Source: Streptomyces aurantiogriseus
GTDB lineage: Bacteria > Actinomycetota > Actinomycetes > Streptomycetales > Streptomycetaceae
Reading direction: 5' to 3'
Length of the DNA stretch: 64,000 nt
Assembly: GCF_014649375.1 (NCBI RefSeq)
Contig: NZ_BMSX01000020.1
Span: forward strand, 146,852-210,851
Shown: positions 52,479 to 61,438 of the stretch, piece by piece
Numbering within the stretch: position 1 is the stretch's first letter
Layout of the letters: each line of letters starts with the position of its first letter
Position numbers and translations under genes: made by a program
The notes under the pieces: model-generated
Seen by the model: only the letters and a program-made list of their open reading frames with translations
What the model was told of the DNA's origin: nothing
Database searches by the model: none

Positions 52479-53495
52479 ATGGCGAGCATCAAGGACGTCG
52501 CTGCCGAGGCGGGGGTCTCCGTCGCCACGGTGTCGCGCGTCCTGAACGACCATCCGTCGGTCAGCGAGGACGCACGCACCCGTGTGCTGGCCGCCGTCGA
52601 GACCCTGGGCTACCGCCCGAACGCCGTCGCCCGGTCCCTGCGCACCGACCAGACCCACACCCTCGGCCTGGTCATCAGCGACGTGATGAACCCGTACTTC
52701 ACCGAACTGGCGCGCTCCGTCGAGGAGGAGGCCCGCGCGCTCGGCTACAGCGTCATCATCGGCAACGCCGACGAGCGGCCCGACCTGCAGGACCACCACG
52801 TACGGACCCTGCTGGACCGCCGGATCGACGGCCTGCTCGTCTCCCCCACCGACGGCGGCTCGCCGCTGATGCTGGACGCCGCGCGCGCGGGGACCCCGAT
52901 GGTGTTCGTCGACCGGTGGATCCCGGGCGTGGACGTGCCGGTCGTCCGGGCGGACGGGCGGGAGGCGGTGCGCGATCTCGTCGCGCATCTGCACGGGCTG
53001 GGACACCGCAGGCTCGCCATCATCGCCGGGCCCGCCGCCACCACCACCGGCAGCGAGCGCGTCGAGGCCTTCCGGGCCGCCATGTCCGAATACGGGCTCC
53101 CCCTGCCCGACGCGTACATCGGGCAGGGCGACTTCCAGGCCGAGAGCGGGCGGCTGGTCACCGAGGGCTTCCTCGACCTGCCCGAGCCGCCCGAGGTCGT
53201 CTTCGCGGCCGACAACCTGATGGCACTGGGCGCGCTGGACGCCGTACGCGCGCGTGGGCTGCGCGTTCCCGACGACCTCGCGCTGGCCGCGTTCGACGAC
53301 ATCCGCTGGTTCGTGCACACCGATCCGCCGATCACGGCGATCGCCCAGCCCACGGGCGAGCTGGGGCGCGCCGCCGTGCGCGCGCTCGTCGACCGCATCG
53401 AGGGACGGCCCCCGCAGTCCGTCACCCTCGCCGCCCGTCTCGTCGTACGCCGCTCGTGCGGCGAGAACCCTGCAAGGAACAGGAGCCAGTCGTGA
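52479..53495 (+). CDS. LacI-family repressor of the ribose operon
   Basis: The 338-residue protein begins with the LacI headpiece SIKDVAAEAGVSVATVSRVLNDHPSVSE and a hinge YRPNAVARSL. A periplasmic-binding-protein-like sensor domain follows (TLGLVISDVMNPYFTELARSVEEEA). ATG at 52479 is preceded by GAGGAGGTGGAG; the ATG at 52449 lies in the operator repeat and is not likely to be used. It overlaps the RbsA gene and probably responds to ribose or a related sugar. Confidence 0.9.
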   Translation: MASIKDVAAEAGVSVATVSRVLNDHPSVSEDARTRVLAAVETLGYRPNAVARSLRTDQTHTLGLVISDVMNPYFTELARSVEEEARALGYSVIIGNADERPDLQDHHVRTLLDRRIDGLLVSPTDGGSPLMLDAARAGTPMVFVDRWIPGVDVPVVRADGREAVRDLVAHLHGLGHRRLAIIAGPAATTTGSERVEAFRAAMSEYGLPLPDAYIGQGDFQAESGRLVTEGFLDLPEPPEVVFAADNLMALGALDAVRARGLRVPDDLALAAFDDIRWFVHTDPPITAIAQPTGELGRAAVRALVDRIEGRPPQSVTLAARLVVRRSCGENPARNRSQS

Positions 53496-55024
53496 GCAAC
53501 GCGGACGAGTTGCTGCGCATCGAAGGCATACGGAAGACCTTCCCCGGGGTGGTCGCGCTCGACGGCGTCGACTTCGACCTGCGCCGGGGCGAGGTGCACG
53601 TACTGCTCGGTGAGAACGGCGCGGGCAAGAGCACCCTCATCAAGATGCTCTCCGGCGCCTACCGCCCCGATGCCGGGCGGATCCTGGCCGGCGGCGAGGA
53701 GGTGCGCATCCACGGTGCGCAGGACTCCGAGCGCCTCGGGATCGCCACCATCTACCAGGAGTTCAATCTCGTACCCGATCTGACGGTCGCCGAGAACATC
53801 TTCCTGGGGCGGCAGCCGCGCCGCTTCGGGATGATCGACCGGAAGCGGATGGAGGCCGAGGCCGCCGTCCTGCTGGAGCGGGTCGGCGTCCACGTGTCTC
53901 CCCGCGCGCGCGTGCGGGAACTCGGCATCGCGCGCCTGCAGATGGTCGAGATCGCGAAGGCGCTGAGCCTGAACGCGCGCGTGCTGATCATGGACGAGCC
54001 GACCGCCGTGCTCACCTCCGAGGAGGTCGAGAAGCTCTTCGCGATCGTGCGCAGGCTGCGCGAGGACGGCGTGGGCGTCGTCTTCATCACGCATCACCTG
54101 GAGGAGATCGCGGCCCTGGGCGACCGGGTCACGGTCATCCGCGACGGCAGGAGCGTCGGCCAGGTGCCCGCCTCCACGCCCGAGGACGAGCTCGTACGGC
54201 TCATGGTGGGCCGCTCCATCGAGCAGCAGTACCCGCGCGAGCGCGCCGACCAGGGCGCCGCCCTGCTGTCCGTCGAGGGGCTCACGCGCGACGGCGTCTT
54301 CCACGACGTCAGCTTCGAGGTGCACGCCGGCGAGGTCGTCGGCATCGCGGGGCTCGTCGGGGCCGGTCGTACCGAGGTCGTACGGGCCGTCTTCGGGGCG
54401 GACCCGTACGACCAGGGAGCCGTGCGGGTCGGGGGCGCGCGGCTGCCCCGGTACGACGTGAACGCGGCCATGGCGGCCGGGATCGGGCTCGTACCGGAGG
54501 ACCGCAAGGGTCAGGGACTCGTCCTCGACGCCTCCGTCGAGGAGAACCTCGGGCTGGTGACCATGCGGTCGGCCACCCGGGCGGGGCTCGTCGACCTCAA
54601 GGGCCAGCACGAGGCCGCCGACCGGATCGCGAAGCAGCTCGGTGTGCGGATGGCGGGCCTCGGCCAGCACGTGCGCACGCTCTCCGGCGGCAACCAGCAG
54701 AAGGTCGTCATCGGCAAGTGGCTGCTCGCGAACACCAAGGTGCTCATCCTCGACGAGCCGACGCGCGGGATCGACGTCGGCGCCAAGGTCGAGATCTACC
54801 AGCTCATCAACGAGCTGACGGCCGCCGGTGCCGCCGTCCTGATGATCTCCAGCGATCTGCCCGAGGTGCTCGGCATGAGCGACCGGGTGCTGGTGATGGC
54901 CCAGGGCCGGATCGCCGGCGAACTCCCGGCGGACGAGGCGACCCAGGACGCCGTGATGGCACTCGCCGTCAGCACCCCCAGTACCCCTACTCCTTCCGAA
55001 GTGGAGGCCGGCCGTGGCCGCTGA
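53492..55024 (+). CDS. rbsA: sugar ABC transporter ATPase (RbsA type)
   Basis: The 510-residue protein has two ABC domains in tandem. The first has GENGAGKST and DEPTAVLT; the second has a degenerate Walker A (GLVGAGRTE) and LSGGNQQKVVIGKWL, the standard RbsA arrangement. It powers uptake of a pentose such as ribose with the permease/binding-protein fusion encoded next. GTG at 53492 shares bases with the LacI stop. Confidence 0.92.
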   Translation: MSNADELLRIEGIRKTFPGVVALDGVDFDLRRGEVHVLLGENGAGKSTLIKMLSGAYRPDAGRILAGGEEVRIHGAQDSERLGIATIYQEFNLVPDLTVAENIFLGRQPRRFGMIDRKRMEAEAAVLLERVGVHVSPRARVRELGIARLQMVEIAKALSLNARVLIMDEPTAVLTSEEVEKLFAIVRRLREDGVGVVFITHHLEEIAALGDRVTVIRDGRSVGQVPASTPEDELVRLMVGRSIEQQYPRERADQGAALLSVEGLTRDGVFHDVSFEVHAGEVVGIAGLVGAGRTEVVRAVFGADPYDQGAVRVGGARLPRYDVNAAMAAGIGLVPEDRKGQGLVLDASVEENLGLVTMRSATRAGLVDLKGQHEAADRIAKQLGVRMAGLGQHVRTLSGGNQQKVVIGKWLLANTKVLILDEPTRGIDVGAKVEIYQLINELTAAGAAVLMISSDLPEVLGMSDRVLVMAQGRIAGELPADEATQDAVMALAVSTPSTPTPSEVEAGRGR

Positions 55025-56960
55025 AACGCTCAAGAGCTCAACGGGCGCCGGTGGCGCCGCGGCGGTGCGCCGTCTGCTGCTCGACAACGGGGCGCTCACC
55101 GCGCTCATCGTCCTCGTCATCGCCATGTCGGCGCTGTCGGGCGACTTCCTGACCACCGACAACCTGCTCAACGTCGGCGTGCAGGCGGCCGTGACGGCCA
55201 TCCTCGCCTTCGGTGTGACCTTCGTGATCGTCTCGGCGGGCATCGACCTGTCGGTCGGCTCGGTGGCGGCCCTGTCGGCCACCGTCCTGGCCTGGAGCGC
55301 CACCCAGCAGGGCGTCCCGGTCGTGACAGCGGTCCTGCTGGCCGTCGTCACCGGCGTCGTGTGCGGCCTGGTGAACGGTTTCCTCATCGCGTACGGCAAG
55401 CTGCCGCCGTTCATCGCCACGCTCGCGATGCTGTCGGTCGGCCGCGGTCTGTCGCTGGTGATCTCCGAGGGCTCCCCGATCGCCTTCCCCGACTCCGTCT
55501 CGCACCTCGGGGACACGCTCGGCGGCTGGCTGCCCGTCCCCGTGCTGGTCATGATCGTCATGGGTCTGATCGCCGCGTTCGTGCTCGGCCGGACGTACAT
55601 CGGCCGCTCGATGTACGCCATCGGCGGCAACGAGGAGGCCGCCCGGCTCTCCGGTCTGCGCGTGAAGAAGCAGAAGCTCGCCATCTACGCCCTGTCCGGT
55701 GTGTTCGCCGCCGCCGCGGGCATCGTGCTCGCCTCCCGGCTGTCCTCCGCGCAGCCCCAGGCCGCCGACGGCTACGAGCTCGACGCGATCGCCGCGGTCG
55801 TCATCGGCGGCGCCTCCCTCGCAGGGGGTACGGGTAAGGCCTCCGGCACCCTGATCGGCGCGCTGATCCTGGCGGTGCTGCGCAACGGCCTCAACCTGCT
55901 CTCCGTCTCCGCGTTCTGGCAGCAGGTCGTCATCGGTGTCGTCATCGCGCTGGCCGTCCTGCTGGACACCGTGCGCCGCAAGGCCGGGGCGACCCCGGTG
56001 GCGGCCGGTACGGGCGGCGGCAAGGGCAGGCAGGCGGCGACGTACGGTCTCGCGGCCGTCGTCACGGTGGCGATCGTCGGCGCGACCTCCTTCCTGCACA
56101 GCGGCTCGTCCTCGGCGGCGAACCCGAAGGTCGGTCTGGCGCTGTCCACGCTCAACAACCCCTTCTTCGTGCAGATCCAGTCGGGTGCGAGGGCCGAGGC
56201 GAAGAAGCTGGGCGTCGACCTGACCGTCACCGACGCCCAGAACGACGCCTCGCAGCAGGCCAACCAGCTGCAGAACTTCACCAGTTCCGGCTACGACTCG
56301 ATCATCGTCAACCCGGTGGACTCCGACGCGGCCGCTCCGGCCGTGCGCGCCGCCGACAAGGCGAAGATCCCGGTCATCGCGGTCGACCGCGGCGTCAACA
56401 AGGCGACCACGGACGCGCTCGTGGCCTCCGACAACGTCGCCGGCGGCGAGCTGGCCGCGAAGACCGTCGCCGAGAAGCTCGGCGGCACCGGCAAGATCGT
56501 GATCCTGCAGGGCCAGGCGGGCACCTCCGCCGCCCGTGAGCGCGCCGAGGGCTTCGCCAAGGGGCTGAAGGCCTACCCGGGCATCCAGGTGCTGGCCCAG
56601 CAGCCGGCCGACTTCGACCGCACCAAGGGCCTCGACGTGATGTCGAACCTGCTCCAGGCCCACCCGGACGTCCAGGGCGTCATCGCCGCCAACGACGAGA
56701 TGGCGCTCGGCGCGATCAAGGCGCTCGGCGCCAAGGCCGGCAAGTCCGTCCAGGTCGTCGGCTTCGACGGCACGCCGGACGGCCTGAACGCGGTCAAGGA
56801 CGGCACGCTGTACGCGTCCGTCGCGCAGCAGCCGTCCGAGCTCGGCAGAATCGCCGTGGACAACGCGCTGAAGGCGCTGCAGGGCAAGAAGGTCGAGCAG
56901 ACGGTGAAGGTGCCGGTGAAGGTGGTCACGAAGGAGAACGTGGCCGGCTTCAGCGGCTGA
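55014..56960 (+). CDS. ribose permease fused to its binding protein (RbsC-RbsB)
   Basis: The 648-residue protein combines two normally separate parts. Residues about 1-330 are an RbsC permease with some nine membrane segments (VSAGIDLSVGSVAALSA, YAIGGNEEAARLSGL). A membrane segment at about 345-367 then leads to an RbsB-type binding protein (residues about 373-648: PKVGLALSTLNNPFFVQIQSGA, DAQNDASQQANQLQNF, NDEMALGAIKAL). The extra segment places the binding domain outside. GTG at 55014 has GGAGG upstream and overlaps rbsA by 11 bases. No separate binding protein gene is present. Confidence 0.9.
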   Translation: MAAETLKSSTGAGGAAAVRRLLLDNGALTALIVLVIAMSALSGDFLTTDNLLNVGVQAAVTAILAFGVTFVIVSAGIDLSVGSVAALSATVLAWSATQQGVPVVTAVLLAVVTGVVCGLVNGFLIAYGKLPPFIATLAMLSVGRGLSLVISEGSPIAFPDSVSHLGDTLGGWLPVPVLVMIVMGLIAAFVLGRTYIGRSMYAIGGNEEAARLSGLRVKKQKLAIYALSGVFAAAAGIVLASRLSSAQPQAADGYELDAIAAVVIGGASLAGGTGKASGTLIGALILAVLRNGLNLLSVSAFWQQVVIGVVIALAVLLDTVRRKAGATPVAAGTGGGKGRQAATYGLAAVVTVAIVGATSFLHSGSSSAANPKVGLALSTLNNPFFVQIQSGARAEAKKLGVDLTVTDAQNDASQQANQLQNFTSSGYDSIIVNPVDSDAAAPAVRAADKAKIPVIAVDRGVNKATTDALVASDNVAGGELAAKTVAEKLGGTGKIVILQGQAGTSAARERAEGFAKGLKAYPGIQVLAQQPADFDRTKGLDVMSNLLQAHPDVQGVIAANDEMALGAIKALGAKAGKSVQVVGFDGTPDGLNAVKDGTLYASVAQQPSELGRIAVDNALKALQGKKVEQTVKVPVKVVTKENVAGFSG

Positions 56961-57063
56961 CATCGACGAGCGGGCGGGCGGCCGTGCGGGACACGAGGGT
57001 CCTTCGGGACTCCGGGGTCCGTACGGCCGTCCGCCCCACGTCACGTACCAGGGGAGTTCTTTC

Positions 57064-57966
57064 ATGTACGACTACGACCTTCTGGTCGTAGGGTCGGCCA
57101 ACGCCGACCTGGTGATCGGCGTCGAACGACGGCCGGGGGCCGGCGAGACCGTCCTCGGTTCCGACCTTTCCGTCCACCCGGGCGGCAAGGGCGCGAACCA
57201 GGCCGTCGCGGCCGCCCGCCTCGGCGCCCGTACGGCCCTGCTGGCCCGGGTCGGTGACGACGCGTACGGCCGGCTGCTGCTCGACTCGCAGCGGGCGGCC
57301 GGGGTCGACACGGTGGGCGTGCTGGTGGGCGGGGCGCCGACCGGGGTCGCGCTGATCACGGTGGACCCGTCGGGCGACAACAGCATCGTCGTCTCACCGG
57401 GCGCGAACGGCCGGCTGACCCCGCAGGACGTACGGGCCGCCGCCAGCCTCTTCCACGCCTCCCGGGTGGTCTCGGCACAGCTGGAGATCCCGCTGGAGAC
57501 GGTCGTGGAGGTCGTCCGGAGTCTGGCGCCGGACAGCCGCTTCGTCCTCAACCCCTCCCCGCCCCGTCCGCTGCCCGCCGAGGTGCTGGCGGCCTGCGAT
57601 CCGCTGATCGTCAACGAGCACGAGGCGAGGGTGATCCTCGGGGACGCGGGCGTGGGCGACGAGCCCGAGGACTGGGCGCGGGTCCTGCTCGCCAAGGGGC
57701 CCCGGTCGGTGGTCGTGACGCTGGGTTCGCAGGGCGCGCTGGTGGCGTCCTCGGAGGGCGTCGCCCGGGTGGCGTCGGTGAAGGTGGACGCCGTGGACAC
57801 GACGGGCGCGGGTGACTCCTTCACGGCGGCCCTGGCCTGGAGGCTCGGCGCGGGCTCCTCTCTCGTCGAGGCCGCGGCGTACGCGGCGCGGGTGGGGGCG
57901 GTGGCGGTCACCCGGCGGGGCGCGCAGGAGTCGTTCCCGACGGCGGAGGAGGTCGACAGCCTGTGA
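57064..57966 (+). CDS. rbsK: ribokinase
   Basis: This 300-residue PfkB-family kinase has GGKGANQAVAAARLG near 41-55 and DTTGAGDSFTAALAW near 245. The NPSPPRPLP and NEHEARVI segments are typical of ribokinase. It phosphorylates D-ribose with ATP. ATG at 57064 has GGGGAG upstream. It overlaps rbsD by 4 bases. Confidence 0.92.
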   Translation: MYDYDLLVVGSANADLVIGVERRPGAGETVLGSDLSVHPGGKGANQAVAAARLGARTALLARVGDDAYGRLLLDSQRAAGVDTVGVLVGGAPTGVALITVDPSGDNSIVVSPGANGRLTPQDVRAAASLFHASRVVSAQLEIPLETVVEVVRSLAPDSRFVLNPSPPRPLPAEVLAACDPLIVNEHEARVILGDAGVGDEPEDWARVLLAKGPRSVVVTLGSQGALVASSEGVARVASVKVDAVDTTGAGDSFTAALAWRLGAGSSLVEAAAYAARVGAVAVTRRGAQESFPTAEEVDSL

Positions 57967-58352
57967 AGCGGGCCGGGATTCTCAACCGTCATCTCTCCGG
58001 TGCGCTGGCCGAGTTGGGGCACGGGGACGGGGTGCTGGTGTGTGACGCCGGTATGCCGATACCGGACGGGCCGCGCGTGGTCGACCTCGCCTTCCGGGCG
58101 GGGGTGCCGTCGTTCGCGGAGGTCCTGGAGGGCCTGCTCGCCGAGCTGGTCGTGGAGGGGGCGACGGCGGCGGCCGAGGTACGGGCGGCGAATCCGGCGG
58201 CTTCCGCGCTGCTGGACGGACACTTTCCCGAGCTGGCGCTGGTCCCGCACGAGGAGCTGAAGGAGCTGTCGGCACGGGCGCGGCTGGTCGTACGGACGGG
58301 TGAGGCGCGGCCGTACGCGAATGTGCTGCTGCGGTGCGGGGTGTTCTTCTGA
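57963..58352 (+). CDS. rbsD: D-ribose pyranase
   Basis: The 129-residue protein matches RbsD: GILNRHLSGALAELGHGDGVLVCDAGMPIP at the N-terminus with the catalytic His20, and RTGEARPYANVLLRCGVFF at the end. It interconverts pyranose and furanose forms of ribose so that ribokinase can use the sugar. It starts with GTG overlapping the rbsK stop and closes the operon. Confidence 0.93.
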   Translation: MKRAGILNRHLSGALAELGHGDGVLVCDAGMPIPDGPRVVDLAFRAGVPSFAEVLEGLLAELVVEGATAAAEVRAANPAASALLDGHFPELALVPHEELKELSARARLVVRTGEARPYANVLLRCGVFF

Positions 58353-58594
58353 GCCGCTCACCTGCGCGCACACTCCGCTGACCCGCGCGCATACGCTTCG
58401 AGGGGCCCGATCCGTCGATCGAGCCCCTCGGCTTGCCCCCTCCAACGATCAGAACCCCCGCGATCCCCCCAGATCCCCCTCCAGAAGTCCTGATGCCCTG
58501 TACGACACCCGGAGGCCGGGAAGGGTTGCACTGTTCTTGCGAAAATCTTGACGGGCCGAAAACCCGGGGCTTCTCCGCACAGGCCGAGGGCCCC

Positions 58595-59446
58595 TCACCC
58601 CAGGCGGACGGCGTCCCCCTCCTGGATCCACCCGCCCCGCACCACCCGCGCGTACGCCCCCGCGCACGCCTCCGGAGCCCGCCCCGGCAGGGCGGGGACG
58701 CGGTTGTGGCGAGCCGGGACGCGAAGGGCGTCGGGGTCGCGGGGAAGGTCGCCGTGGATGAGGGTGGGGACGGCGCAGCGGGGGGTCAGGGCGATCACGT
58801 GCAGGGTGACGTGCTCGCCGATGGTCAGCTCCTTGCCGAGCCAGTGGTTCTCGGTGAAGCCCTCGTCGGCCGTGGTGATCAGCAGGTTGGGGCGGTAGCG
58901 CTCCGGCTCCACCGTGGCCCGTGGGCTCAGGGCGGCGATACGCGCCAGGGTCGCGGTGGTGATCAGGTGCACCGGCGCGAAGTCGAAGAAGGTGCCGGGC
59001 GCCGCCGCGGCGAAACCGACGACATCGGCCGTCACGTCGGCCGTCACGTCGTCCTCCGCTCCCTCTCCCAGCACCTCCTCCGGGCGGGAACGGTCCAGGG
59101 TGGCGGCCGGGGGCGGGGTGGCCGTCAGGGTGACCGGGCGGCCCGTGTACGCCGAGAGACCGTCGTGGACGTCCGGGTCGGTGCTCTCCCACGTCGTGCC
59201 GTCCGGGGCGGTGATGCGGGCCCCGGACGGTGTCGTCGTCGCCGTGCAGCGCAGGAGGTCACTCCACCGGCGTGGGGCCTTGGCACTGGCCACCTTGCCG
59301 GTCTCCCGGTCGAGCAGCGCGAGGCGCCGGTCGCCCGCCAGGCCGCGGTCGGTCGCCTCGGCCCGGCCGATCCGTTCGCCGAGCAGGGACTTGACCGGGT
59401 AGCGCCACAGCGCGCCGACGGTCCCTGTCACGTCAGTGTGGCTCAT
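58595..59446 (-). CDS. MOSC-domain protein
   Basis: The 283-residue protein has a beta-barrel N-terminal region (GTVGALWRYPVKSLLGERI, GDRRLALLDRETGKVASAK) and a MOSC domain with a conserved cysteine in LTPRCAVPT and RPNLLITT. MOSC proteins carry sulfur or molybdenum-cofactor chemistry; YcbX-like members reduce N-hydroxylated compounds. It stands alone, convergent with rbsD. Confidence 0.87.
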   Translation of the reverse strand: MSHTDVTGTVGALWRYPVKSLLGERIGRAEATDRGLAGDRRLALLDRETGKVASAKAPRRWSDLLRCTATTTPSGARITAPDGTTWESTDPDVHDGLSAYTGRPVTLTATPPPAATLDRSRPEEVLGEGAEDDVTADVTADVVGFAAAAPGTFFDFAPVHLITTATLARIAALSPRATVEPERYRPNLLITTADEGFTENHWLGKELTIGEHVTLHVIALTPRCAVPTLIHGDLPRDPDALRVPARHNRVPALPGRAPEACAGAYARVVRGGWIQEGDAVRLG

Positions 59447-59450
59447 GACC

Positions 59451-60290
59451 TCATTGGATCACGTGTGCCACGAACCGCTCCGCGGTCTCCGCCAGCACCT
59501 CCCGTCCGTCCCTGGCCCACAACTCCTCGTTGAACAGCTCGACTTCGATGGCGCCGGTGTATCCGGCCGCCTCCACGTACGCCTTCCACTCCCGCATGTC
59601 GATCGCGCCGTCGCCGATCTGGCCGCGGCCGTTGAGGACGCCCTCGGGCAACGGGGTGGTCCAGTCGGCGAGTTGGAAGGTGTGGATGCGGTTGCCGGCG
59701 CCTGCCCGGGCGATCTGTGCGGGCGCGTTGTCGTCCCACCAGATGTGGTACGTGTCCACGGTCACGCCGACCTGGTGGGCCGGGAAGCGTTCCGCGAGGT
59801 CCAGGGCCTGGGCGAGGGTGGAGACCACGCAACGGTCGGAGGCGTACATGGGGTGGAGGGGTTCGATGGCCAGGCGGACGCCGTGCTCCTCCGCGTACGG
59901 GCCGAGTTCCGCCAGCGCGTCCGCGATGCGTTCGCGTGCGGCGCGCAGATCCTTCGAGCCCGCCGGCAGGCCGCCCGAGACCAGGACCAGGGTGTCCGTG
60001 CCGAGGGTGGCGGCCTCGTCGACGGCGCGGCGGTTGTCGGCCAGGGCCGCCGCCCGCTCGTCCGGGTCGATCGCCGTGAAGAAGCCGCCGCGGCACAGCG
60101 TGGTCACCGTCAGGCCCGCGTCGCGGACCAGCTTCGCCGTCTCCTCCACCCCGTACGTCTGGACCGGCTCGCGCCAGAGGCCGACGTTGCCGACGCCCAG
60201 CTCGCGGCAGGCGTCGACCAGTTCGGGCATCGACAGCTGCTTGACCGTCATCTGGTTGATGGAGAAGCGCGCCAACTGTGGATTGCTCAC
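59451..60290 (-). CDS. TIM-barrel sugar isomerase/epimerase
   Basis: The 279-residue AP-endonuclease-2-fold protein has the metal ligands in RLAIEPLHPMYASDRC, VGVTVDTYHIWWDDN, HTFQLADW and GAIEVELFNEELW. It probably epimerises or isomerises a keto sugar produced by the oxidoreductase encoded upstream. GTG at 60290 overlaps the stop of the DUF993 gene, so the three minus-strand genes form one operon. Confidence 0.85.
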   Translation of the reverse strand: MSNPQLARFSINQMTVKQLSMPELVDACRELGVGNVGLWREPVQTYGVEETAKLVRDAGLTVTTLCRGGFFTAIDPDERAAALADNRRAVDEAATLGTDTLVLVSGGLPAGSKDLRAARERIADALAELGPYAEEHGVRLAIEPLHPMYASDRCVVSTLAQALDLAERFPAHQVGVTVDTYHIWWDDNAPAQIARAGAGNRIHTFQLADWTTPLPEGVLNGRGQIGDGAIDMREWKAYVEAAGYTGAIEVELFNEELWARDGREVLAETAERFVAHVIQ

Positions 60291-61438
60291 TGGGTCACTC
60301 CGTACAGCGCGAGGAGGGTCTTCATCCGCTCCTCCGCCAGCTTGGGGTCCGGGAAAAGACCCAGGCCGTCGGCGAGTTCGTAGGCGCGGGCGAAGTGCGG
60401 GAGGGAGCGGGCCGACTGCAGGCCACCGACCATCGTGAAGTGCGACTGGTGGCCGGCCAGCCAGGCCAGGAAGACCACGCCCGTCTTGTAGAAGCGGGTG
60501 GGGGCCTGGAAGAGGTGGCGGGACAGTTCGACGGTGGGGTCCAGCAGCTCCCGGAAGCCGGCCGTGTCGCCGGTGTCCAGGACACGGACCGCCTCCGCCG
60601 CCAGCGGCCCCAGCGGGTCGAAGATGCCGAGCAGGGCGTGGCTGAAGCCCTTGTCGTCGCCCGCGATCAGCTCCGGGTAGTTGAAGTCGTCGCCCGTGTA
60701 GCAGCGGACGCCCTGCGGGAGGCGGCGGCGCAGGTCGATCTCGCGCTGGGCGTCCAGCAGGGACACCTTGATGCCGTCGACCTTGTCGGGGTGGGCGGCG
60801 ATGACCTGCAGGAACACCTCCGTCGCCGCGTCCAGGTCGGACGAGCCCCAGTAGCCCTCCAGCGCCGGGTCGAACATCGGGCCCAGCCAGTGCAGGATCA
60901 CCGGCTCGGAGGCCTGGCGCAGGAGGTGGCCGTAGACCTCGAGGTAGTCCTCGGGGCCCTGTGCCGTCGCGGCCAGGGCGCGGGAGGCCATGAGGATCGC
61001 CTGGGCGCCGGAGGCCTCGACGAGCGCGAGCTGCTCCTCGTAGGCCGCGCGGACCTCGGCCAGGGTGCCCGAGGTGATCTGGTCGGTGCCGACGCCGCAG
61101 GCGATCCGGCCGCCGACCGCCCGCGCCTCGGCGGCGCTGCGGCGGATCAGTTCGGCCGCGCCCGCCCAGTCCAGGCCCATGCCGCGCTGGGCGGTGTCCA
61201 TCGCCTCGGCGACACCGAGGCCGTGGGACCACAGGTGGCGGCGGAAGGCGAGGGTGGCGTCCCAGTCGACGGCGGCGGGCGAGTCGGGGGAGACGTCGGC
61301 GTACGGGTCGGCGACGACGTGGGCCGCCGAGAAGACCGTACGGGAGGTGAAGGGGGAACCGGGGCTGAGGGCGAGGGGCTCCTGACGGGGCTCGTACGCC
61401 CTCAGGGCACCGCTGCTGTCCGGGAGTTGGATGGTCAC
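60287..61438 (-). CDS. DUF993 protein, dihydrodipicolinate-synthase-like
   Basis: The 383-residue protein is a TIM barrel of the DUF993 group, with VVADPYADVSPDSPAAVDWDATLAFRRHLW near the N-terminus, GGRIACGVGTDQI and KVDGIKVSLLDAQ carrying the lysine that would form a Schiff base. It may be an aldolase acting on a sugar acid. GTG at 61438 overlaps the stop of the oxidoreductase gene; upstream in-frame extension belongs to that gene. Confidence 0.83.
   Translation of the reverse strand: MTIQLPDSSGALRAYEPRQEPLALSPGSPFTSRTVFSAAHVVADPYADVSPDSPAAVDWDATLAFRRHLWSHGLGVAEAMDTAQRGMGLDWAGAAELIRRSAAEARAVGGRIACGVGTDQITSGTLAEVRAAYEEQLALVEASGAQAILMASRALAATAQGPEDYLEVYGHLLRQASEPVILHWLGPMFDPALEGYWGSSDLDAATEVFLQVIAAHPDKVDGIKVSLLDAQREIDLRRRLPQGVRCYTGDDFNYPELIAGDDKGFSHALLGIFDPLGPLAAEAVRVLDTGDTAGFRELLDPTVELSRHLFQAPTRFYKTGVVFLAWLAGHQSHFTMVGGLQSARSLPHFARAYELADGLGLFPDPKLAEERMKTLLALYGVTQ

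Noticed and set aside
52745..55684. 979-codon open frame on the minus strand
   Set aside because: It spans three coupled plus-strand ribose genes and encodes no recognisable domain.
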